From Holophaga sp. (lineage in GTDB: Bacteria; Acidobacteriota; Holophagae; Holophagales; Holophagaceae): a DNA stretch of 64,000 nt. The DNA lies in the NCBI GenBank assembly GCA_016715205.1, contig JADKBC010000006.1:62001-126000 (forward strand), read 5' to 3'. This document shows positions 17,736 through 25,887 of this stretch, piece by piece (positions within the stretch are counted from its first letter, which is position 1; each line of letters begins with the position of its first letter). Below the pieces are notes generated by a model, which saw nothing but the letters and a program-made list of their open reading frames with translations, had not been told where the DNA came from and searched no databases. Made by a program: the position numbers and the translations under genes.

Positions 17736-18307
17736 CACTTCCCCCACACGGGAACATTGCCCTGGCGACATGCGCTGATCACAGCGTCGAGCCGCGCCGT
17801 ATCCAGGAATTCGTCGTAGACCTCGTGGTTCACCTGCAGGCAGGGGCCGCTGCCGCAACTGCCCAGGCATTCCACTTCTTCCACGCTCCACATGCCGTCA
17901 GGGCTCACTTCGCCGGGTTTCACGGCGAGGCGGGCGCACAATTTCTCAAAGAGCTTGGCGCCGCCGCGCAGGGCGCAGCAGAGGTTGGTGCAGACCTGCA
18001 TATGGAATTTGCCCACGGGTTTCTGGTGGAACATGGTGTAGAAGGTGGCCACACCAAAGACATGACCCTCGGGAATATCCAGCACCCGAGCCACTTCTTT
18101 CATGGCTTCGAGGCCTGCGAAGCCCAGATCTGCCTGGGCGAGATACAACGCAGGCAGGGTGGCGGCCAGTTTCTCTGGGTATTTGGTGGCCAAGGCTTCG
18201 ATTTCACGCACACAATCCGCGCTCAACGTCGCGCGGGGGCTATGGGCAAGCCGCTGGCCCGGCGCGAGGGGCCGGTCACTGGTTTCTGGAGGCAGGGGAT
18301 GATTCAT
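17735..18307 (-). CDS. nuoE: NADH-quinone oxidoreductase subunit E
   Basis: 190-residue thioredoxin-like subunit holding the N1a [2Fe-2S] cluster. The four ligands are visible: VCTNLCC and, about 40 residues later, ECLGSCGSGPC. An N-terminal helical region (EIEALATKYPEKLAATLPALYLAQ, then IPEGHVFGVATFYTMF) is typical. Translation is coupled to nuoF through TGATG. An 83-nt gap with a strong hairpin separates it from the upstream CDGSH gene. Confidence 0.96.
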   Translation of the reverse strand: MNHPLPPETSDRPLAPGQRLAHSPRATLSADCVREIEALATKYPEKLAATLPALYLAQADLGFAGLEAMKEVARVLDIPEGHVFGVATFYTMFHQKPVGKFHMQVCTNLCCALRGGAKLFEKLCARLAVKPGEVSPDGMWSVEEVECLGSCGSGPCLQVNHEVYDEFLDTARLDAVISACRQGNVPVWGK

Positions 18308-18347
18308 GGGTCGCTCTCAATGACGACGAGTTTACCCCGAGACAGCT

Positions 18348-18370
18348 CTGCCCCGCATGGGGCGGGGCAG
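18348..18370 (-). terminator. Strong GC hairpin between the CDGSH gene and nuoE
   Basis: Perfect 9-bp stem CTGCCCCGC/GCGGGGCAG with a 5-nt loop, 20 nt past the stop of the CDGSH gene and 40 nt before the nuoE start. There is no U-tract on the minus strand after the stem, so intrinsic termination is uncertain; it could instead stabilise an RNA end or pause polymerase upstream of nuoEF. Confidence 0.4.
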
Positions 18371-18390
18371 TTCCCAGAAAATTGGATGGA

Positions 18391-18627
18391 TCACAGCCCC
18401 TTATGGGCGCCGTCGCAGAAGGGCGCTCCGGCCGTGCGCTTGCAGGCACAAAGAGCCACCTTTTTGGCTTCGGGCACCTCGAACTTCAGGGGGCGAAGTC
18501 CGTGGGCCTTGTGGGCACCATCGCAAAAGGGGTGTTTGGCGGAGTGTCCGCAGGCACACCAGTAGTAGGTCCCGGGCTCCAGATCGAGCAGAACGGGTTT
18601 GGTATCAACAACCTTGGCTTCTTCCAT
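18391..18627 (-). CDS. Twin-CDGSH iron-sulfur protein
   Basis: 78 residues with two CDGSH motifs, each C-x-C-x2-[S/T]-x3-P-x-C-D-G-x-H: CACGHSAKHPFCDGAH near residue 24 and CACKRTAGAPFCDGAH near 59. Each would bind one redox-active [2Fe-2S] cluster through three Cys and one His. No signal peptide or membrane helix is present, so this is a soluble tandem form like bacterial mCDGSH. It is read in the same direction as the following nuoE gene but separated from it by a hairpin. A redox or Fe-S role is likely; the exact partner is unknown. Confidence 0.92.
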   Translation of the reverse strand: MEEAKVVDTKPVLLDLEPGTYYWCACGHSAKHPFCDGAHKAHGLRPLKFEVPEAKKVALCACKRTAGAPFCDGAHKGL

Positions 18628-18666
18628 GGTGACTCCTGAAGATGGGGACGAGCCTACACCCTTTCT

Positions 18667-19242
18667 TTACTTGCCAGCCTCGATATCCAGGCTGATTTCA
18701 ACATCATCCCCCAGCACGCCAGGGTAGGTTTTGATGCCGAAATCATTGCGGTTGAGCTTGACGGCGCCATCGATGAAACCCGCAACTACGCTGCCGGGCT
18801 TCATGCCGGGTCGGGTGCCCGCGTTGGTGATGGGAATGGTGATGGATTTTGTGACCCCGTGCATGGTCAGGTCGCCGGTGACCAGGAGTTTGCCCTTTTC
18901 CGCTTCCTTCACGGCTGTGCTCTTGAAAGTGACGGTGGGGAACTTCTCCACATCAAAGAAATCGGCACCGCGCAGATGCTTGTCCCGGGCTTCGTTGTCG
19001 GTGTTGATGCTGGTGGCATCGATGACGACCTCAACGCTGGATTTGGTGACGTCTTTGGAATCCACCTTGATGGCCCCGGTGAACTTGGTGAAGCGGCCCG
19101 AGGTCTTGGCAACGATATGGCGGATTCTGAATCCCACTTGGCTGTGCACGGAATCGATGGTGTAGACATCCTGGGCGAACCCAACGGCAGAAAGGGTCAG
19201 GCCAAGTACCAGACCGAGCGCGTGGAAGGGACGAATCGTCAT
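18667..19242 (-). CDS. YceI-family periplasmic lipid-binding protein
   Basis: 191 residues with a signal peptide (ALGLVLGLTLSAVGFAQ) and the YceI beta-barrel sequence pattern: YTIDSVHSQVGFRIRHI, FTGAIKVD, LRGADFFDVEKFPTVTFKST, GDLTMHGVTKSI, and the closing GDDVEISLDIEA. YceI proteins bind polyisoprenoid or amide-type lipids in the periplasm. A strong AAGGAGG lies 6 nt before the ATG. It is divergent from a MarR-type regulator with a 126-nt shared promoter region, so it may be a target of that regulator. Confidence 0.93.
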   Translation of the reverse strand: MTIRPFHALGLVLGLTLSAVGFAQDVYTIDSVHSQVGFRIRHIVAKTSGRFTKFTGAIKVDSKDVTKSSVEVVIDATSINTDNEARDKHLRGADFFDVEKFPTVTFKSTAVKEAEKGKLLVTGDLTMHGVTKSITIPITNAGTRPGMKPGSVVAGFIDGAVKLNRNDFGIKTYPGVLGDDVEISLDIEAGK

Positions 19243-19297
19243 GGGAGCCTCCTTGGGCGATGGGGTGACAGTTCCTTGGATGTGGTTTCAAAAAAAG

Positions 19298-19309
19298 ATG
19301 TGACAACAT
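19298..19309. promoter_or_regulatory. Small inverted repeat in the YceI/MarR divergent promoter
   Basis: ATGTGACAACAT, an ATGT...ACAT inverted repeat with a 4-nt centre, sits in an AT-rich stretch roughly midway between the divergent yceI-type and marR-type genes. The size and location suit a MarR-family operator, although MarR sites are usually longer. An AT-rich -10-like TATTTT follows at about 19309-19314 on the plus strand. No experimental support. Confidence 0.35.
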
Positions 19310-19368
19310 ATTTTTTGGTCTGATCATTTCGCCTCCCTGCTAGGCTTTTTGGGAAGGAGCCAGCAGTC

Positions 19369-19866
19369 ATGCGAGTCGCCGAAGAACTCCATATCGGGAG
19401 GCCCCTGGAGCCTGGGCACGAACTGGTTCTTTCCATCCTGCTGACCCGGGAACAGCTCAGCCGGGTGATGGATGAGCGCGTTTTCAAGCCAGCCGAAATC
19501 ACGGATCAGCAATTCAATGTGCTGCGGATCCTCAAGGGTGGACCCCTGGAGGGCTACACCATTGGCGAACTGCGGAACCGAGTGATTTCCCGCAATGCGG
19601 ATGTGCCGAGGTTGGTGGATCGCCTTCTCAAATTGGGCCTGGTGCGCCGTTTGCAAAACGTGAAAGACCGGCGGAGTTGCCATGTCCTCTTGACCGCGGA
19701 GGGGGATGCCAGCCAGAGGCGAATTTCCACACGGCATGCCGAGGTGCTGCGGGAGATGGAAGCTTTCCTCCCCGCTGCGGACCTTAGTGCGCTGCTGGCG
19801 TCGCTGGACAGCTTCCGAGACGGCGTTCGAACCATGACGGTGCAGCCGGACGTAGCAGCCGACTAG
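19369..19866 (+). CDS. MarR-family transcriptional regulator
   Basis: 165-residue winged helix protein. The pattern is typical of MarR: a dimerisation helix, 'EITDQQFNVLRILKGG', recognition helix region 'LRNRVISRNADVPRLVDRLLKLGLVRR', and the wing with the family signature 'DRRSCHVLLTAEGDA'. The 3' end lies one base from an MFS transporter start, giving an apparent two-gene operon in which the regulator may control its efflux partner and the divergent yceI-type gene. Confidence 0.93.
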   Translation: MRVAEELHIGRPLEPGHELVLSILLTREQLSRVMDERVFKPAEITDQQFNVLRILKGGPLEGYTIGELRNRVISRNADVPRLVDRLLKLGLVRRLQNVKDRRSCHVLLTAEGDASQRRISTRHAEVLREMEAFLPAADLSALLASLDSFRDGVRTMTVQPDVAAD

Positions 19867-19867
19867 A

Positions 19868-21073
19868 ATGACTGCCTTGAGTTCCTCCTTTCGAGCCCTG
19901 CGGCATCGCAATTACCGCCTGATTTTCACGGGGCAGTTGGTGTCCATGGTGGGTACCTGGATGCAAACCGTGGCCCAAGGTTGGCTGGTGTACCGGTTGA
20001 GCCACCAACCTGCCTTGTTGGGCGTGGTGGCCTTTGCGGGCTTGGCACCGGCCTTCCTGCTGGGCAGTTTGGGCGGGGCCGTGGCGGATCGGATGGATGC
20101 CCGCCGCCTGGCCCTCATCACCCAATCGGTGCTCCTGGTGCAGGCGGGCGTCTTGGGGGTGCTGACCCTCACCGGCCATGTGGGGATTCCCCATGTACTG
20201 ATCCTGGCCGTCGTGATGGGGGTGGCCAGCGCCTTTGATCTGCCGGCGGGCCAAGTGCTGGTCGGGCGGGCGGTGCCCCGCGAAGACCTGCCCAATGCCA
20301 TCGCCCTGAATTCGAGTCTTTTCCATGGCAGTCGCGTACTGGGGCCCTCGCTGGCGGGCCTCGTGGTGGCAGGTTTTGGTGAGGGTTGGTGCTTTCTCTT
20401 GAATGCGGTCAGCTATCTGGCTGCCCTTGCGGGGCTGGCCATGGTGCATCTGCCTGCCCTCGAACGATCGCCAAACCGGGGCAGCCTTTGGGAAGAGCTC
20501 GCGGAAGGATTCCGCTTCGTAATGGACACGCCCGAATTGCGATGGTTGTTTGTGCTCCTTGCACTGTCCACCTTTCTGGCCATGCCTTACACGGTGCTGC
20601 TGCCTGCGGTGGTCAAGGACGTGCTGGGGGCGGGGCCCCGGGAGCTGGGGTGGATCATGGCGGCGGGCGGGGTGGGTGCCACCCTGGGGGCCCTGCGCTT
20701 AGCCTCCCAAAAAGAACACCGAGGATTGATTCGAACCCTGCTGCTGGCATTGGTGGGGCTGGCGCTGGTGCTTCCAGCCTTTGCCGCTGCCCGAAATCCA
20801 TGGGTAGCGGTGGCGCTGATTCTCCCGGTGGGGTTTTGCATGGTGTCCGTGAACACCTCCAACAACACCCTCGTGCAGATGGAGGTGCCGGATCGGTTGC
20901 GAGGCCGAGTGCTATCGCTTCACGCCACCGTCTTCATGGGGGCGCTGCCCCTGGGTAGTTTGGTCGCTGGGGTCATCGCCCAGCACCTGGGCGTGCCCTG
21001 GGCCCTTGCCCTGGGTGGCTTTGGCTGTGGTCTGGTGGTCCTGCTGATCGGTCCCAGGCTCTGGGCGCGCTGA
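19868..21073 (+). CDS. MFS transporter (EntS-like exporter family)
   Basis: 401 residues with about 12 hydrophobic segments. The N-terminal region 'FRALRHRNYRLIFTGQLVSMVGTWMQTVAQGWLVYRLS' and the 'VADRMDARRLAL' loop are characteristic of the MFS_3/EntS-type exporters of small molecules. It lies 1 nt after the MarR-type regulator and is thus probably co-transcribed and regulated by it. The substrate is not predictable. The TGA stop is directly next to the stop of the convergent porin gene. Confidence 0.9.
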   Translation: MTALSSSFRALRHRNYRLIFTGQLVSMVGTWMQTVAQGWLVYRLSHQPALLGVVAFAGLAPAFLLGSLGGAVADRMDARRLALITQSVLLVQAGVLGVLTLTGHVGIPHVLILAVVMGVASAFDLPAGQVLVGRAVPREDLPNAIALNSSLFHGSRVLGPSLAGLVVAGFGEGWCFLLNAVSYLAALAGLAMVHLPALERSPNRGSLWEELAEGFRFVMDTPELRWLFVLLALSTFLAMPYTVLLPAVVKDVLGAGPRELGWIMAAGGVGATLGALRLASQKEHRGLIRTLLLALVGLALVLPAFAAARNPWVAVALILPVGFCMVSVNTSNNTLVQMEVPDRLRGRVLSLHATVFMGALPLGSLVAGVIAQHLGVPWALALGGFGCGLVVLLIGPRLWAR

Positions 21074-22426
21074 TCAGAGGCGCTGCTTGAACAGATAGGT
21101 GATTTCGCAGCGCAGGTAATGGCCGGGATCATGGCCTATGTAGGCATTGCCTGGTTGCAAGTGTTCGTAAACCACATGGCTTTTGAGGTAAGGAGAAAAG
21201 GTGAAATCAGCCCGGACCTGCCAGAGGTCCCCGCGCTTTTTGCCGGTGCTGAAGGTCGTGCCCGTCTGGGGCGCAAGGGGTTGCAGGGCGGACAGCGAAT
21301 AGTAGGTGGCCCGCAAATCAAATTTCGGCAGAGGTGTGCAACGGAATTCCAGTTCCCACATGCCGGTATTGGTCCAATAGGCCACGCCCTTTTCCGGTGC
21401 CTGGGTATAGATGAAAAGCTCACTCCATTTGGGCCAGCGGCCAAAGACGGGATTCCAGGCGGTGATTTGGTCACTTCGATTAGGATCCTGACCGGAAAGG
21501 CCGATGTAGCCGATGGAAGCGCGGGGCGTCCAGGAGCCACCGAAGGTCTTCTTGAGGCGGGTATAGCCGCCCCAGGCGTGAATGTTCTTGCCGGGGTCGC
21601 CAGGGGGCGCTGTGTCCGGCGCGTCCTGGCGACCCCATTGGCCAGCCAATTCCCCGCTGGCGGTCCAGCCTCCTTCGAAATTCTTCAACAGCCTGCCACC
21701 CAGGGTGCTGAAGGATCGGTCAGGTTGGTAGATGGCTCGGTTGGTGCGATCAAAATTGCGTTCCGTTTTGTAAAAGTAGTAAGCCTCGGCCAGTCCTACG
21801 GTCGATCCCGAATGGGTGAGATAAAGCCCCAGGGCTTGTTCATCCCACTCGATGAGCCGATTCATCTCTGCAGGGGTTTCAATCTTGTTCATGACCGGAA
21901 GGTAGCGATCCTTTTGGGGATTGGAGATGACCAGGAATTCCAGTCTGGATTTCCCGGTGGTCCAGGCCACATCCACCGCATTGAAATACTGAGAGCGGGA
22001 ACCATCCCCTGGCGAGCCATCGAACAGCACAAACCCTTCCCCACGCATCAGGTTCTGACGGCCCACCCGCACAGAAAAGGCTGGCGTGGGGCGGTAGTCC
22101 GCGTAAAGGGTTTCGAATATGATTTCGCGTCCGTTATAGATCGTGGTCTCTGGGCGCGTGATTTTCCGGTTTTCGTTGAGGAGCCCCCCCACGATTTCAA
22201 AATTTTTGCCGTTGCTGTACTGGGCCCAGAGACGAGTACGAAATCGGTATTGCGACCGGTAATCCGCCTTGGAATCCGTATGATCCACGAGGTTGTCCCA
22301 ATCTTCGGAGCGAATGCGTTCCTCGAAGCCAATCTCCAGGCCCGCTGGAATGGGTGTTTGGGCCCAGGCCAAAGGAGCCGTGAGCGCCAGGAGAAGCAAG
22401 GTTCGATTTAGATGCAACGGCGGCAT
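21074..22426 (-). CDS. Outer-membrane porin of the alginate-export (AlgE-like) type
   Basis: 450 residues with a signal peptide (LLLLALTAPLAWAQ) and a beta-barrel sequence: alternating aromatic strands ending in a terminal Leu-rich strand (LRCEITYLFKQRL). The N-terminal region with 'RIRSEDW...Y RSQYRFRTRLWAQY' and 'TLYADYRPTPAFSVRVGRQNLMRGEGFVLFDGSP' resembles alginate_exp-domain proteins, which span the outer membrane and in many phyla are general anion or polysaccharide porins rather than alginate exporters. A GGAGGG ribosome-binding site precedes the ATG. It sits between nuoD and the MFS gene and has no evident functional link to either. Confidence 0.8.
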   Translation of the reverse strand: MPPLHLNRTLLLLALTAPLAWAQTPIPAGLEIGFEERIRSEDWDNLVDHTDSKADYRSQYRFRTRLWAQYSNGKNFEIVGGLLNENRKITRPETTIYNGREIIFETLYADYRPTPAFSVRVGRQNLMRGEGFVLFDGSPGDGSRSQYFNAVDVAWTTGKSRLEFLVISNPQKDRYLPVMNKIETPAEMNRLIEWDEQALGLYLTHSGSTVGLAEAYYFYKTERNFDRTNRAIYQPDRSFSTLGGRLLKNFEGGWTASGELAGQWGRQDAPDTAPPGDPGKNIHAWGGYTRLKKTFGGSWTPRASIGYIGLSGQDPNRSDQITAWNPVFGRWPKWSELFIYTQAPEKGVAYWTNTGMWELEFRCTPLPKFDLRATYYSLSALQPLAPQTGTTFSTGKKRGDLWQVRADFTFSPYLKSHVVYEHLQPGNAYIGHDPGHYLRCEITYLFKQRL

Positions 22427-22473
22427 CGACCCTCCGGGAGATCGTGTGGGAATCCCAATACGGCCCGAGGAAC

Positions 22474-23682
22474 CTAGCGGTCCAACTCGCCAGCAATGAT
22501 GTTCATGGCGCCGAGGACGGCGATGGCATCGGCGATGAGGGTGCCCTTCACCTGCTCATCGAAACTGTTGAAGATTGGATAGCAGGGCGGTCGCACATGG
22601 ATGCGGTAGGGGCTCTTGCCGCCATCGCTCACGATGTAGTAGCCCAATTCGCCGTTGGCGGCCTCAGTGGCGCTGTAGACTTCCCCCACCGGTGTATCCA
22701 TGCCGTGCATCACCAGTTTGAAGTGGTGAATCAGGCTCTCCATTCGGGTGTAGACCTTTTCCTTGGGCGGCAGGGCGATTTTGTAGTCGTCCACAATCAC
22801 GGGACCTGGGCCTAGTTCTTTCAATTTCTGGACGCATTGTTCGACAATGCGCAAACTCTGGCGCATTTCCTCGGTGCGTACCAGATAGCGGTCGTACACA
22901 TCACCTGTGGTGCCGATGGGAATATCGAAATCGTAGGTGTCGTACCCAAGGTACGGCTGGGCCTTGCGCAGATCCTGGGGCACGCCAGCACCGCGCAGGC
23001 AGGGGCCTGTGTAACCCCAGGCGATGGCGTCTTCGGGCGTGATCTTGCCCACACCCTTGGTGCGGTCGTACCAGATGGGATTGTGTGTCAGGAGTTTTTC
23101 CATCTCGTCGATGGTGCGCGGCATGCTTTCCAGGAACTGGTCCAGCAGGGGCAGGAAGTTCTCTGGAAGATCCCGCATCAGTCCGCCAATGCGCGTGAAA
23201 CTGGTGTGCAGGCGCTGCCCGGCAGCCATTTCGAAGAGATCGTAAATGGTTTCGCGCTCTTTGAAGAGATACAGAAACGCCGTGAAGGCGCCGATGTCCA
23301 CAGCGTTGATGCCCACACACACGATGTGATCGCCGATGCGGGCCAGTTCGGACACCAGCACACGGATCACCTGGCTGCGCGGTGGATCCTGGATGCCCAG
23401 GAGTTTTTCCACGGCCAGGGTGTAGCCGACGTTGTTCATGATCGAGCTGCAGTAGTTCAAGCGATCGGTGAGCGGAATGAACTGGTGGTAGCTCAAATTC
23501 TCGCCCAGTTTTTCCACGCCGCGATGCAGGTAGCCAATTTCCGGCGTGGCCTTCACCACAAACTCGCCTTCGAGTTCCATGACGATGCGCAGGGTGCCGT
23601 GGGTGGAGGGATGGGAGGGGCCGAGGTTGACGATCATGTGATCGCCCTCACGCTGGATCGTGGTGGAATTCGTGGGATTCAT
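22474..23682 (-). CDS. nuoD: NADH-quinone oxidoreductase subunit D
   Basis: 402-residue 49-kDa-type subunit that forms the quinone site with NuoB. Typical sequence: NLGPSHPSTHGTLRIVMELEGE, GYLHRGVEKL, and the C-terminal PYRIHVRPPCYPIFNSFDEQ...ADAIAVLGAMNIIAGELDR. The start is set at ATG 23682 (MNPTNSTTIQREGDH), 7 nt past the nuoC stop. It is a separate polypeptide from NuoC, unlike the E. coli NuoCD fusion. The operon ends here; nuoE does not follow. Confidence 0.97.
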   Translation of the reverse strand: MNPTNSTTIQREGDHMIVNLGPSHPSTHGTLRIVMELEGEFVVKATPEIGYLHRGVEKLGENLSYHQFIPLTDRLNYCSSIMNNVGYTLAVEKLLGIQDPPRSQVIRVLVSELARIGDHIVCVGINAVDIGAFTAFLYLFKERETIYDLFEMAAGQRLHTSFTRIGGLMRDLPENFLPLLDQFLESMPRTIDEMEKLLTHNPIWYDRTKGVGKITPEDAIAWGYTGPCLRGAGVPQDLRKAQPYLGYDTYDFDIPIGTTGDVYDRYLVRTEEMRQSLRIVEQCVQKLKELGPGPVIVDDYKIALPPKEKVYTRMESLIHHFKLVMHGMDTPVGEVYSATEAANGELGYYIVSDGGKSPYRIHVRPPCYPIFNSFDEQVKGTLIADAIAVLGAMNIIAGELDR

Positions 23683-23689
23683 GTCCACC

Positions 23690-24184
23690 TCAACCCTGCA
23701 GGCTCGTGGCATCGCCCGCGTACGAGGCGCCGGTGTCGTCACAGAAAATATCGCCCCCATCCATGGGGAAATCCTTCCGCAGCGGGTGGCCTGGGAAGTC
23801 TTTCCACATGAGCAAGCGCTTCAGATCGGGATGCCCCTCGAAGCGCAGACCGAACATATCGTGGACTTCGCTTTCGCTCCAATCGGCGCATTTGAAGCGG
23901 CTGGTGAGGCTGGGTACGGCCTCGCCATCATTGACCCGCACCTTGATGCGCAGGCGGTCCTGGTTGGTGAGATTCAACAGGTGGTAGACCACATCAAAGC
24001 GTGGGTCGCGGTCCAGGAAATCGACGGCGGTGATATCCAGTAGCATCTGGAAACCTTCCGTGAAAATCAGGTCGATCACTTCCAGAAGGCGACCGCCATC
24101 CACCACAATCGTGAGGTCGCCGCGAAAATCGTGGCGGTCGAGGATGGCATCTGGCAACAGGGCTTCAATGCGTTCGAGGATCAT
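23690..24184 (-). CDS. nuoC: NADH-quinone oxidoreductase subunit C
   Basis: 164-residue 30-kDa-type subunit. It carries the family signature WSESEVHDMFGLRFEGHPDLKRLLMW and the 'PLRKDFP' tail. It links the peripheral arm's NuoB and NuoD. It sits between nuoB (29 nt upstream) and nuoD (7 nt downstream). Confidence 0.95.
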   Translation of the reverse strand: MILERIEALLPDAILDRHDFRGDLTIVVDGGRLLEVIDLIFTEGFQMLLDITAVDFLDRDPRFDVVYHLLNLTNQDRLRIKVRVNDGEAVPSLTSRFKCADWSESEVHDMFGLRFEGHPDLKRLLMWKDFPGHPLRKDFPMDGGDIFCDDTGASYAGDATSLQG

Positions 24185-24213
24185 GGTTCACGCCTTCGGT
24201 CGGAGAGGTTCAT

Positions 24214-24822
24214 TCACCAGATTCGTTGCGCGCCAGCTTCCCCGGCTTCGAGGAGCATTTCGCGCACAGCCTGGTGGGGTGTGAGGCCCTTGGCGGCTTC
24301 CAGGGATTTCTGGCGATCAAAACTGTCGTAGAAGGCCTGGATATGCTCCTTGCGTGCCTTCAGAGCCTCGGTGGTGATCTTTTCCTGCAGTTTCATGGCG
24401 CCGTAGATGATCGTTTCGGGTCGGGGTGGGCAGCCGGGCACATAGACATCCACCGGCACAACCCGATCAATACCCTGGAGGGTGGCGTAGGTGCGGTACA
24501 TCCCGCCGGAACTGGCGCAGACGCCCACGCTCATCACCCATTTGGGTTCAGCCATCTGTGCATAGATCTGGCGTAAAACCGGTGCCTGTTTGTTGGTGAT
24601 GGTGCCCAGTACCAACAGCAGGTCCGATTGCCTCGGGCTGAAGCGCAGAGCCTCGGCGCCAAAGCGGCTGAAATCGTATTTGGAGGACATCATGCTCATG
24701 AACTCGATGGCGCAGCAGGCGGTGCCGTAGGGCAGCGGCCAAAGGCTATTCTTGCGGCCCCAGTTGATCACGGCATCCAGGCGCGTGGGCAGAACCGCGT
24801 CGTCGATCGTTAATTCCGCCAT
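24214..24822 (-). CDS. nuoB: NADH-quinone oxidoreductase subunit B
   Basis: 202-residue subunit holding the N2 [4Fe-4S] cluster that reduces quinone. Ligand motifs are visible: YGTACCAIEFM (the tandem Cys pair), GVCASSGGMY, and VYVPGCPPRPE. The C-terminus is longer than in E. coli NuoB by a helical tail (LEAAKGLTPHQAVREMLLEA). The gene starts 2 nt after the nuoA stop. Confidence 0.97.
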   Translation of the reverse strand: MAELTIDDAVLPTRLDAVINWGRKNSLWPLPYGTACCAIEFMSMMSSKYDFSRFGAEALRFSPRQSDLLLVLGTITNKQAPVLRQIYAQMAEPKWVMSVGVCASSGGMYRTYATLQGIDRVVPVDVYVPGCPPRPETIIYGAMKLQEKITTEALKARKEHIQAFYDSFDRQKSLEAAKGLTPHQAVREMLLEAGEAGAQRIW

Positions 24823-24823
24823 C

Positions 24824-25207
24824 TCAGCGCTCCCACTCCAGGGCGCCCTTGCCCCAAACGTAGATATAGCCCACCAGCAGGGTGGCCACGAAGGTGATCA
24901 TGACCCAGAAGGTGGCCAGGTTGCTTTTGAACTGCACAGCCCAGGGCAACAGAAACGCGGCTTCCACATCGAACAGGATGAAAAGTACTGCGACCAGGTA
25001 GAACTTCACGCTGTAGCGTCGTCGGGCGCTGTCCTGGAACATGGGTACGCCGCATTCGTAGGGCGTCAGTTTTTCGGGCTGGGGGTTTCGGGGCTTGATT
25101 AGGCGGGGCAGCAGCCAGCCCGAGGCCCAGACAATGCCCACCCCCACGGCCAAGGCCAGGGCCAGGAGTATGAAAACGGGGAGAAATGAAATGGCAGGGC
25201 TTGGCAT
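24824..25207 (-). CDS. nuoA: NADH-quinone oxidoreductase subunit A
   Basis: 127-residue three-TM membrane subunit. It shows the conserved TPYECGVPMFQDSARRRYSVKFYLVAVLFILFDVEAAFLLPW loop and helix, including the acidic DVEA. It is first in the nuoABCD block, with a weak ribosome-binding site. A divergent SPOR-domain gene starts 98 nt upstream, so the nuo promoter should lie at about 25208-25304. Confidence 0.96.
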   Translation of the reverse strand: MPSPAISFLPVFILLALALAVGVGIVWASGWLLPRLIKPRNPQPEKLTPYECGVPMFQDSARRRYSVKFYLVAVLFILFDVEAAFLLPWAVQFKSNLATFWVMITFVATLLVGYIYVWGKGALEWER

Positions 25208-25304
25208 AGGGACATCCAGGGGAGCAGGCTCCGGGTTGGATCATACACCGGCGGGCCTTCGCTTCGATACCGCCCCAGGCCCCTTCGGGCGCTACACTTT
25301 TCCC

Positions 25305-25865
25305 ATGTCCGATCGCGATACCCAGACTGTCCTTTTGAGCCGACCCACCGTTCTGCTGGTGACCGGGGTGGGCGTTGGATTGCTGACGTTGACCTATGTC
25401 CTGGGCGTGCAGGTGGGCAAGCAGAGCGCGGCCCTGCGGCAATCCCCCAACCGGGCCGCCGGGGAGGAATTGACGGAATTGCCTGCTTCCCTCGATGACC
25501 AGCTCAAACAATTCGATAACCGGGAACTGGATAAAGCGGTCAAGGCGGAGGCATCCAAGGAAGTCACCAAGGCGCCCGAGCCCACCAAGGAAACCTCTGA
25601 GGTCAAGGCCAAACCCGACGTGAAGCCCGAAGTGCCCAAGGGGAGTGAGCGCTGGACCCTGCAAATCGTGGCCACCTCCGATGAAGCAGAAGCCAAGCGG
25701 GTGGCGGCCAAGATCAAGGGTGCGGGTTTCAAGCCCGCCATCGTCAAGGTCAAGAATCAGTTCAAAGTGCGCCTGGCCAGTTCCGGCACCCGCGCCGAAA
25801 TGGACGCTGTCAGCGCGAAACTGAAGGCCAAAGGACTGGCTTCGTTTTTGGTGAAGGCAGAGTAG
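25305..25865 (+). CDS. SPOR-domain membrane protein
   Basis: 186 residues. One N-terminal transmembrane helix (VLLVTGVGVGLLTLTYVLGV) is followed by a charged Lys/Glu/Pro-rich linker (about residues 60-110) and a C-terminal SPOR domain (RWTLQIVATSDEAEAKRVAAKIKGAG...NQFKVRLASSG...ELKAKGL-type end). SPOR domains bind denuded glycan strands at the septum, so a role in cell division or murein remodelling is likely. The start at ATG 25305 was chosen because the frame upstream has no RBS or membrane character. It is divergent from nuoA and convergent with asnS. Confidence 0.88.
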   Translation: MSDRDTQTVLLSRPTVLLVTGVGVGLLTLTYVLGVQVGKQSAALRQSPNRAAGEELTELPASLDDQLKQFDNRELDKAVKAEASKEVTKAPEPTKETSEVKAKPDVKPEVPKGSERWTLQIVATSDEAEAKRVAAKIKGAGFKPAIVKVKNQFKVRLASSGTRAEMDAVSAKLKAKGLASFLVKAE

Positions 25866-25887
25866 GGGAAACGTTGAGGCTGATTGC

